From Gammaproteobacteria bacterium UBA2955 (lineage in GTDB: Bacteria; Pseudomonadota; Gammaproteobacteria; Pseudomonadales; Azotimanducaceae): 32,615 nt of DNA. The stretch is from positions 1-32,615 of the forward strand of contig DEBN01000033.1 in NCBI GenBank assembly GCA_002348825.1. The letters run 5' to 3'. The position numbers were made by a program, and so were the translations under genes. Shown here piece by piece: positions 26,128-32,615 of the stretch (position 1 is the first letter of the stretch; each line of letters begins with the position of its first letter). The notes beneath the pieces are model-generated. The model did not search any database and had not been told where the DNA came from. It worked only from the letters and a program-made list of their open reading frames with translations.

Positions 26128-27324
26128 CTGAGGAATTGAAAACCCAAACTCAGCGGCAATCGCATCGTTGTGCGCACCGAGTTTTGGTGGGGTCCGATAT
26201 AAATTCGTTGGCGTTTGCATAAATTTAATCGGGCTCGCCGCTAACTGAATGCTCGGATTGTCGCCTTCGGGCTGACAGGGCTCGAGCATATGCCGTGCTC
26301 GAACATGCTCGTCGGCAAAGATGTCGGCCATATTCTGCACCGGGCCGGCCGGCAAGCGGCCATCAAGCTTTGCCATCAATTCCGCGCGAGTAAACTGTGT
26401 AGTCCATGCACAAATTTGCTCTTCAACCCAGTCCACGTTTTGTAGACGTGCAGCGTTAGACGCGCTGCGCTCATCCAAGATCATGTCCGGCCGATCCATC
26501 ACGGCGCACAACAATTCCCAATGGTGCGGCTGCGCCACGGCAAGGGATATTCGACCATCTGTCGCCGGAAAAAGGTCAAACGGATACAGCGTCATGGCAC
26601 GCTGTAACCCCGCAGGATTCGGTTTTCCGGTAAAACTAAATTGCGCCACCGCGCTCTTCTGGAACGCCAGCATCGCATCGTACATCGACACATCAAGGAA
26701 CTGACCCTCGCCAGTTGCCCGCGCATGATGTACCGCAGCCAGCGCTCCAAACGCCATGAGCGTCCCCGGAAAAACATCGGCAATAGCGGGAGTGACTAGA
26801 TTGTTATTGGCATGTACGAGGCCACCGAAACTCTGTGCCGCAGCATCCAGCGAGGGCCAATGCGCATACGGGCTCTCGCCAGTCCGCGGATCACCAAACC
26901 CACGCACACAGGCATAAATGATGCGCGGGTTGCGACGCCGAATCGTTTCGTAAGACAGGCCGAGCTTATCCATAACACCTGCGCGCATGTTCTCCAGCAC
27001 AATGTCCGCCTGCGCACATAGATTTAAGAACGCCTCTTTACCGTGCTCATCCTTGAGGTCTAAACACACGCTTTCCTTGTTCCGATTCACCGCGGCAAAC
27101 GGCGCGCCATAGTCGGAACCCGCGTCCGCTTCCTCGTAGGTCGACGCATGATCCGGCAGAAACGGTGGAATATTGCGATAACCATCGCCGAACGGCGGTT
27201 CAACTTTGATCACGCGGGCGCCTAAGTCCGCAAACAGTCCGGCCCCGTACGGACCAGCAAGTGCTCGCGTGCAATCGATGACCAATAAGTCCTGCAACGG
27301 ACCCTGACGTTTGACTTCGTTCAT
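26119..27324 (-). CDS. Family III CoA transferase (CaiB/BaiF type), 401 aa
   Basis: The protein moves CoA between carboxylic acids. Family blocks are visible: LVIDCTRALAGPYGAGLFADLGARVIKVE in overlapping form at the N-terminus, NRNKESVCLDL, ADIVLENMRAGVMDKLGL, and IADVFPGTLMAFG, whose Asp183 is the likely catalytic acyl-carrying residue. No active-site His of the racemase (AMACR) kind is seen, so a transferase role is favoured. The open frame reaches 27417, but the ATG at 27324 after AGAGAGGG is preferred. It is divergent from the acyl-CoA dehydrogenase and so probably shares its pathway. Confidence 0.92.
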   Translation of the reverse strand: MNEVKRQGPLQDLLVIDCTRALAGPYGAGLFADLGARVIKVEPPFGDGYRNIPPFLPDHASTYEEADAGSDYGAPFAAVNRNKESVCLDLKDEHGKEAFLNLCAQADIVLENMRAGVMDKLGLSYETIRRRNPRIIYACVRGFGDPRTGESPYAHWPSLDAAAQSFGGLVHANNNLVTPAIADVFPGTLMAFGALAAVHHARATGEGQFLDVSMYDAMLAFQKSAVAQFSFTGKPNPAGLQRAMTLYPFDLFPATDGRISLAVAQPHHWELLCAVMDRPDMILDERSASNAARLQNVDWVEEQICAWTTQFTRAELMAKLDGRLPAGPVQNMADIFADEHVRARHMLEPCQPEGDNPSIQLAASPIKFMQTPTNLYRTPPKLGAHNDAIAAEFGFSIPQPE

Positions 27325-27628
27325 AGTGCGCCCTCTCTGTGTCGCCAACTCGGCCGTGGCAAGCTCAGAGCCTACAACATCTAACGTCGAACAGCCTGTC
27401 GCCGTGAAAATACGCAAAACAGGTCGCGGGGCTTGCCACTTCTAAACCGCGCGAACGACCCAGTTCCTACCAAATTAAACCGGTAACGATCCGGTCTGAA
27501 CGGGCGATTAACCCTCGACATTTAGAACAAAGCTAGCCATAAGGATTCATCGGCCTCTAAACATCGTTGCAGATATTAGATACCTTTACTATTCGTTCGT
27601 CTTTTAATGTTTCTGAGGCAGCTAAACA
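27325..27628. other. 304-base non-coding divergent region of CoA transferase and acyl-CoA dehydrogenase
   Basis: No gene is seen here. It holds the CoA transferase ribosome binding site, a palindrome ACCGG-N7-CCGGT at 27479-27495, and a weak promoter pattern for the dehydrogenase (TTGCAG, 17 bases, TATTCG, near 27566-27594) before the GAGG ribosome binding site. The palindrome could be an operator. Confidence 0.4.
27479..27495. promoter_or_regulatory. ACCGG-N7-CCGGT palindrome
   Basis: Five-base arms pair perfectly around TAACGAT in the middle of the CoA transferase / dehydrogenase divergent region. Its position suggests a shared operator, but short GC-rich arms can arise by chance. Confidence 0.25.
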
Positions 27629-28819
27629 ATGAGTAATCCAGACCTTGCGGATTTCGAAAAACAAGTACAGGGCTTCATCGCCGAACACCTGACTCCGGAT
27701 CTGACCAAGGCTGCTGCTTTGGGTTTTGGCATCAGTCGAGCCGACGGCGAAAGATGGCATAAAGCCGTGTTTAACCAGGGATGGATCGCTCCGGACTGGC
27801 CGGTTGAACATGGCGGTACCGGGTGGACGATGCGGCAGAAACAAATCTATTCGAATGCTGCCGCACTGGCTGGCGCACCAATGATTATGCCGTTTGGTAT
27901 CGACATGGTTGGCCCAGTGCTCTACTCCTTTGGTAGCGATGCGCAAAAAGCAGAACATCTTCCGAAAATTTTGGACGGCAGCGTGTGGTGGTGTCAGGGC
28001 TACTCCGAGCCCGGCAGCGGCTCGGACCTGGCGTCGTTGAAAACATCCGCGGTCCGCGATGGCGACGACTATGTGGTCAACGGCCAAAAAATCTGGACCA
28101 CTAACGCCCACAAAGCCGACTGGATTTTCGCTTTAGTCCGCACAGATGCAGATGCTAAACCCCAGCGCGGCATCAGCTTTCTGCTTATCGACATGAAGTC
28201 TCCCGGGGTCGAAGTTAAGCCCATCGTGTCCATAGATGGTATGCACCACCTCAACCAAGTGTTCTTTTCAGACGTGCGCGTACCCGTCGCCAATCGCATC
28301 GGCGAGGAGAACCTAGGCTGGACCTACGCCAAGTTCCTGCTGGCTAACGAGCGCGCCGGAATCGCCAACGTCGCCCATTCCGAGCGTCTTGTGAAGGCAT
28401 TGCAGGAGATCACCAGGGCTGAGAAAGACGGCTACGGAGGGACTTTATCCGAGTCGAACTCATTTATGACTGACTTGGCAAACACCGACGTACAGTTGCA
28501 AGCCTTGAAAGCGCTCGAGGCTCGCGTGGTTGCCAGCGTCGAAGAAACCGGCGCACCGGGAGACGAGGCTTCTATGTTGAAAATCGTCGGCACTCAGGTG
28601 CAACAAACGTTAGAGTCTCTGCGCGTTGAAGCCGTGGGTAACTACAGCCTGCCCTTCGAAACTGATTTGATCCGCGGAGAGAGCAATTTGCCGGCGCCCG
28701 GCCCAGACTACGCTGTGAGTGCTGTCTCGGACATGAACTTTGGGCGCGCATCGTCCATCTATGGCGGATCTAATGAGATTCAGCGCAACGTTATCGCTAA
28801 GGCGGTGCTTGGTCTTTGA
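27629..28819 (+). CDS. Acyl-CoA dehydrogenase, 396 aa
   Basis: This flavoprotein makes a double bond in an acyl-CoA. It has the FAD-contacting GYSEPGSGSDLASLKTSA, WTTNAHKADW and the C-terminal SIYGGSNEIQRNVIAKAVLGL in overlapping form. In medium-chain dehydrogenases the catalytic Glu lies in YEGT; here the position reads YGGS, so the base must be elsewhere, as in other FadE-type enzymes that act on cyclic or branched acyl-CoA. The ATG follows GAGGC. Its divergence from the CoA transferase suggests both act on the same CoA ester. Confidence 0.92.
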   Translation: MSNPDLADFEKQVQGFIAEHLTPDLTKAAALGFGISRADGERWHKAVFNQGWIAPDWPVEHGGTGWTMRQKQIYSNAAALAGAPMIMPFGIDMVGPVLYSFGSDAQKAEHLPKILDGSVWWCQGYSEPGSGSDLASLKTSAVRDGDDYVVNGQKIWTTNAHKADWIFALVRTDADAKPQRGISFLLIDMKSPGVEVKPIVSIDGMHHLNQVFFSDVRVPVANRIGEENLGWTYAKFLLANERAGIANVAHSERLVKALQEITRAEKDGYGGTLSESNSFMTDLANTDVQLQALKALEARVVASVEETGAPGDEASMLKIVGTQVQQTLESLRVEAVGNYSLPFETDLIRGESNLPAPGPDYAVSAVSDMNFGRASSIYGGSNEIQRNVIAKAVLGL

Positions 28820-28931
28820 GCCCAGCTTTACCGTAACGGCAGGAATTTCAGCCGTTCGACGCAGCCTCACCTGCGGGCCCGTTGGCCATGCTCTGGCACT
28901 CAGCGGCGTCGCTCGGCGATGAGCTAGAACT

Positions 28932-28953
28932 CCGAGCGTTACGCAACGCTCGG
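28932..28953. terminator. Strong hairpin between convergent dehydrogenase and PepSY genes
   Basis: CCGAGCGTT and AACGCTCGG form a perfect 9-bp stem with a 4-base loop. It overlaps the last codons of the PepSY gene and lies 113 bases after the dehydrogenase stop. The T-run is poor on both strands, so it may act as a two-way transcription block or an mRNA-stabilising hairpin. Confidence 0.45.
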
Positions 28954-30387
28954 CTTAACCCTGCGCCTGGATAATCGGATATGCGCGGCCTCTACAAGAA
29001 CAAGGCCAGCGAGTAAGCCGAAGACGATTTGGTTGACGATCAACGCCGCACTGCGCAGCGCATCTTTTCCAAACAACAGCATTTGTATCATCAGCAAAAC
29101 GATCAACCCCAGCGCGTTTAGGCGTCTCGCTAAAGATCGAAAGCGGACTACGTCACGCAGGCACAGAGCCAAGCAACAAGCCGCGCACAGCACCAACCAA
29201 AAGACCGCAGTCAAACCGAAATCCAGCCAGAAGCCGACACTCGCGGAAATCGTCAGTGCCAACGGGCTGCCCCAAACAACCCCCGCCCATAGATCCGACA
29301 GCCCGTCCTCGACACGACGCTTCGCCAGCCAAACATTGACGCCGGAGGCGGCGACTACCGTGAGAGCGAGTCCAAGCACCAGATAGGCCACTTTGACCCA
29401 ATAGCCCGAAAAATTGCCAAAATGCAGGCGATAGATGCTGTAGAGCACTTTTTTGCCGACTCCACCGTCTTTCCACCCGTCCGTGCGAATAAAATCACCG
29501 GCGGTCGAGAACAGATAGTTTTCAGAATAAATCATGCTGTCTTTATGCTGCACTGAAACGCCGACGAAGCGCTTTTCTGATTCAGCCTCATGCACCGTAA
29601 GCAAAAAGGTTTCACCATCACCGGCCAGTACGGGCATTTGTTGCAAGATTGCGTTAACCGCAATAGGTCCCTGGTTTAGTTCAACCGGTGGATCCGTACC
29701 ATAGACCGTCTCTATGACGGCTTGCTGATCGCCGGCAAATTCAGCCTCGGCAATAATGGCTAAGGTGGGCAACGCCAAACCGAAGAATGCGCCGGTTACC
29801 GCGATGGTCAAATGAAAAGGGGCTGCCCACACGCTCAGCCGATTATGGATGTCGGTTTCCTGCAGCTGCGACGACTTATTCAGCCGGAGAGCAAAGGCGT
29901 CGCGCAAAATACTCGGATGTGCGAACAGGCCGGTAATAATAAGGCCGACTAGGATCGCGCCTAATGAACTCACGAGCACCATGCCCCAGCTTTCTGGCAG
30001 GTGCAAAAAGTAGTGCAAGTCCCGCAACATAGAGGACCAAAACACCCGTTCTTTCTGAGCTATTTCACCATTCGGGTAAAGAAACCAACTCTCATTTTCT
30101 GAGGCTATGCGCGCACGCGGTGACTCGTAAGTGGGCAGCACCAGATACATGTGCGGCGTCAAATCTAGGCTGTTGCCAAGAACAGAATTGAAAGTCGTTT
30201 CGGCCGCAGCCGCATCGAAATAGCTTGGGTTGACTATCGGAGCATCGGGCTGCTCCCATTGTTCGATTTCACTGGAAAAAACCAATAACGAGCCACTCAG
30301 GCAGATCAGATACATCAACGCACCCGAGACGAGACCTAACCAAGAATGGCCCGCTATGGCTCGTTTTACGGTATCCGCGCGAATCAT
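28939..30387 (-). CDS. PepSY-associated membrane protein (iron-uptake reductase-like), 482 aa
   Basis: The family is a multi-pass inner-membrane protein often linked to siderophore uptake or ferric-siderophore reduction. The first helix (residues about 15-37, after GHSWLGL) is followed by a large periplasmic region, then helices near 135-160, 190-215 and 325-350, and four more at the C-terminus. RLHFGNFSGYWVKVAY and the His pairs in DLHYFLHLPESWG are typical possible heme or metal contacts. It follows the small membrane gene by 13 bases and is probably its operon partner. Substrate specificity is not visible. Confidence 0.88.
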   Translation of the reverse strand: MIRADTVKRAIAGHSWLGLVSGALMYLICLSGSLLVFSSEIEQWEQPDAPIVNPSYFDAAAAETTFNSVLGNSLDLTPHMYLVLPTYESPRARIASENESWFLYPNGEIAQKERVFWSSMLRDLHYFLHLPESWGMVLVSSLGAILVGLIITGLFAHPSILRDAFALRLNKSSQLQETDIHNRLSVWAAPFHLTIAVTGAFFGLALPTLAIIAEAEFAGDQQAVIETVYGTDPPVELNQGPIAVNAILQQMPVLAGDGETFLLTVHEAESEKRFVGVSVQHKDSMIYSENYLFSTAGDFIRTDGWKDGGVGKKVLYSIYRLHFGNFSGYWVKVAYLVLGLALTVVAASGVNVWLAKRRVEDGLSDLWAGVVWGSPLALTISASVGFWLDFGLTAVFWLVLCAACCLALCLRDVVRFRSLARRLNALGLIVLLMIQMLLFGKDALRSAALIVNQIVFGLLAGLVLVEAAHIRLSRRRVKPSVA

Positions 30388-30400
30388 CTGAGACCCAGGC

Positions 30401-30934
30401 TCAACGAATTAGCATCATAAATGCTGACAACCCTATAACAGTGAGAAAAGCAGGCTGTCGCCAGCTCCACTGCTGAATCAGCATCCAAGCTGACACCATT
30501 CCCCAGACCAGCGGGCCCGCAACAACCATAAGCGCCATGCGATCGATGGGGCTCCAAGGCAAAAGGTTGCACACTGCAACAACGGATAAAATTGAAGCCA
30601 GTCCAGAAAATACGATGACCCAAAAGAACTTGGCTAGATTACCCGCGACATTCCTCGGCACCCAATCGGTGGCGGTACGCTTGGAACGCGTCAATGCCGT
30701 CGTAGGAAAAGTGCCTGCGTAAGCGACGAAAATCCATGCCAGAGAGGGTGTAACAAGGAACACGTAGACCGCCGCAAAAACCGGCTGATACGCTAATCCA
30801 AAGAACAGAAACGACATTGACAGCAGCAGCATTAACCATGCTGCAGCGAACCGCAGATCCAGCAGCCTGCGCCAAAGGCAAAACGCTAATAACACGGCCG
30901 ACGCCGCAAACAACCAAGCAATGAAAACTAACAA
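30401..30934 (-). CDS. Small multi-pass membrane protein, unknown function, 177 aa
   Basis: About five hydrophobic segments cover the protein (residues about 3-20, 28-48, 52-75, 103-125 and 130-175). I do not recognise the family and see no catalytic motif. It ends 13 bases before the PepSY gene and so is probably in its operon. Small membrane proteins are common partners of PepSY genes in iron-uptake loci, which is the only hint of function. Confidence 0.7.
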   Translation of the reverse strand: MLVFIAWLFAASAVLLAFCLWRRLLDLRFAAAWLMLLLSMSFLFFGLAYQPVFAAVYVFLVTPSLAWIFVAYAGTFPTTALTRSKRTATDWVPRNVAGNLAKFFWVIVFSGLASILSVVAVCNLLPWSPIDRMALMVVAGPLVWGMVSAWMLIQQWSWRQPAFLTVIGLSAFMMLIR

Positions 30935-31062
30935 AAAACCGGCCCCACCTTTTAAAAACGCGCCGGCCGACTGATCCAGCTCTGAGTTTCAGGCATCGCG
31001 TGCACGTATCCCTGCTTAGGCTGTAAGCGCATCGGCCATAATGCGGCGGTGTTATCGCCCGC

Positions 31063-32442
31063 CTACAAGCCTCCCTCAGTCAGTTTGTGCGGATCCAATA
31101 ACGACTGCAGTTCCGCATAATCTATCTCGGTATTTTCCGCCGCGACATCGATGATCGACCGATTATCACGATAAGCAATCTTCGCAATTTCCGCGGCTTT
31201 CAAATACCCGATCACAGGATTTAACGCAGTCACCAAAATCGGGTTCCTATGCAGCGCATTGTTTAGTTGCGCTTCGTTTACTTGAAACGTGCTGATCGCT
31301 TTATCTGCTAGCAAAACTGCACTGTTGCTCAGAAGTGAAATGCTCGACAGCACGTTATCGGCGATCACGGGCAACATGACATTGAGTTCAAAATTTCCGG
31401 ACTGACCAGCAATGGTTACTGTTGCATCATTGCCTATGACTTCGGCAGCGACCATGGCCGCCGACTCAGGAATCACCGGATTCACTTTTCCGGGCATGAT
31501 CGATGATCCGGGCTGCAGGGCCTGGAGTGTTATTTCGCCTAGTCCAGCCAGCGGACCTGAATTCATCCAGCGCAGATCGTTCGAAATTTTCAAGAACATC
31601 ACTGCAAGGGTTTTGAGCTGACCGGACACTGCAACCGCAGGGTCTTGGCTGCCCATCAGCGCAAAGAAATTTTCTCCGGGCTTAAACTGAACATCCAGTT
31701 CTGCAGAAAGCAGTTCAGCGAAGGTCGCGGCGAAATCCACATGGGTATTAATTCCGGTGCCCACTGCTGTGCCACCCAGAGCAAGGCTCTGTAGGGTTTC
31801 TGAGCCTGTCGTTAACAAACTGACACCCTGCCGCAGCTGACTCGCCCAGCCCAGAAGCGTTTGATCCATACGCACGGGCATAGCGTCCATAAGGTGTGTA
31901 CGACCGGTTTTGCACACCGCCCCGACACTGGTTGCCTTTTCCTCAATGGCGTTAATAAGATGCAGTAACGCGGGTTTTAACCGTTGCTCAATCGCGAGTC
32001 TGGCACTGACATGGATCGCCGTCGGTATTACGTCGTTACTGCTTTGGCCAAAGTTTACCTGGTCATTAGGATCGATCGTCTCGCCCCCGATACGCGTGGC
32101 GATACTGGCGATCACTTCGTTCGCGTTCATATTAGAACTTGTGCCTGAACCGGTTTGAAAAACATCAATCGGAAAGTTCACCATGAGAGCGTCATCACTC
32201 AGGAGCTCATCGCACGCTTGGCTTATGGCGTTCGTGACCGACGCATCAAGACAACCGAGCTTTGCATTCGCCGACGCCGCATTCTTCTTAATGAGTATAA
32301 GCGCCCGAATAAATTCCTCCGGCATCTTGCGGCCACTCACCGGAAAATTGTCGATGGCACGCTGTGTCTGAGCCCCATAGAGCGCCGCCTCATCCACCTC
32401 CATTGTTCCCATGCTGTCTTTGACTATTCGTTTCTTACCCAT
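31063..32442 (-). CDS. fumC: Class II fumarate hydratase (fumarase C), 459 aa
   Basis: This cytoplasmic TCA-cycle enzyme interconverts fumarate and malate without an iron-sulfur cluster. The superfamily signature GSSIMPGKVNP (312-322) and the catalytic-His block TGRTHLMDAMP (His183) are present, with GTSSNMNANEV and GQSSNDVIPTA near the substrate site. The length is standard. FumC is the iron-independent fumarase and in some Pseudomonas is Fur-regulated. It lies 128 bases upstream of the membrane-protein/PepSY pair, in the same direction, and a weak half Fur-like site occurs at 32502-32520. Confidence 0.95.
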   Translation of the reverse strand: MGKKRIVKDSMGTMEVDEAALYGAQTQRAIDNFPVSGRKMPEEFIRALILIKKNAASANAKLGCLDASVTNAISQACDELLSDDALMVNFPIDVFQTGSGTSSNMNANEVIASIATRIGGETIDPNDQVNFGQSSNDVIPTAIHVSARLAIEQRLKPALLHLINAIEEKATSVGAVCKTGRTHLMDAMPVRMDQTLLGWASQLRQGVSLLTTGSETLQSLALGGTAVGTGINTHVDFAATFAELLSAELDVQFKPGENFFALMGSQDPAVAVSGQLKTLAVMFLKISNDLRWMNSGPLAGLGEITLQALQPGSSIMPGKVNPVIPESAAMVAAEVIGNDATVTIAGQSGNFELNVMLPVIADNVLSSISLLSNSAVLLADKAISTFQVNEAQLNNALHRNPILVTALNPVIGYLKAAEIAKIAYRDNRSIIDVAAENTEIDYAELQSLLDPHKLTEGGL

Positions 32443-32615
32443 AACCGTTTGATCCCTGCCTGTAGTGATGTCCGCCGGTCAGAGAGACTCTGCTCAGCAC
32501 GTTCATTTTGTATCATTGTTTCGTTGTCGATTGACTCGTCGCTGTCCTGCACAAAAGGCGAATTTCGCCTTCCATCTGAATGGCTTTGAGTAATCCAGAC
32601 ATTTCCTGTCAGAGC

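Noticed and set aside
29033-29386. Open frame opposite the PepSY gene
   Set aside because: It lies wholly inside a well-supported gene on the other strand and shows no family features. The same applies to other long antisense frames across the window.
32502-32520. Fur box upstream of fumC
   Set aside because: Only one arm (TCATTGTT) fits, with about 10 of 19 matches and no inverted symmetry, so it is not listed as a feature.
1-32615. CRISPR arrays, tRNA/rRNA genes, insertion sequences, integrases
   Set aside because: No regular spaced repeats, RNA gene patterns, transposase motifs or terminal inverted repeats were found by reading both strands; a dedicated tRNA and repeat scan was not possible.

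Overview
The window reads as chromosomal DNA from a free-living, probably marine gammaproteobacterium. This is inferred from the gene content (CYP153 alkane hydroxylase, FumC, YpeA-type acetyltransferase, many catabolic oxygenases), the moderately high GC and Fur-box-like sites; no marker gene fixes the taxon. The DNA is densely coding, with no RNA genes, insertion sequences, CRISPR arrays or phage genes seen. It looks like one long accessory catabolic region for hydrophobic or aromatic/terpenoid-like compounds.

Layout. 1-2570: an alpha/beta hydrolase convergent with a VOC enzyme and a LysE exporter. 2700-5624: a three-gene + strand operon of a GST-like protein, a TauD-type Fe(II)/2-oxoglutarate dioxygenase and an unrecognised membrane protein. 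5657-8714: an anchored sulfatase divergent from an unusual protein with two tandem DsbA/HCCA-isomerase-like domains. 8958-11065: an acyl-CoA ligase followed by a YpeA-like GNAT gene broken by one in-frame TGA. 11292-13563: a translationally coupled operon of haloalkane-dehalogenase-like hydrolase, PhyH-type dioxygenase and a small dimeric alpha/beta-barrel protein. 13663-16870: a - strand operon (FAD monooxygenase, VOC, SDR, VOC). 17156-19392: CYP153 convergent with an SDR. 19632-25148: exported DUF3604 protein, exported type B carboxylesterase, GST, serine beta-lactamase-like hydrolase. 25327-28819: SDR, CoA transferase and acyl-CoA dehydrogenase. 28939-32442: PepSY membrane protein, small membrane protein and fumarase C.

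A coherent reading is an uptake-and-oxidise pathway: esters or sulfate esters cleaved outside or at the membrane, hydroxylation by CYP153, FAD monooxygenase or Fe(II) dioxygenases, oxidation by SDRs, CoA activation by the ligase or CoA transferase, and beta-oxidation-like dehydrogenation. The substrate cannot be read from sequence.

The most notable non-coding signal is a 17-19 bp palindrome, close to the Fur box consensus, at three catabolic promoters (2635-2653, 7363-7381, 11233-11251), with a fourth weaker match at 19403-19421. If real, part of this catabolic region is iron-responsive, and two of the controlled operons encode Fe(II)/2OG dioxygenases.
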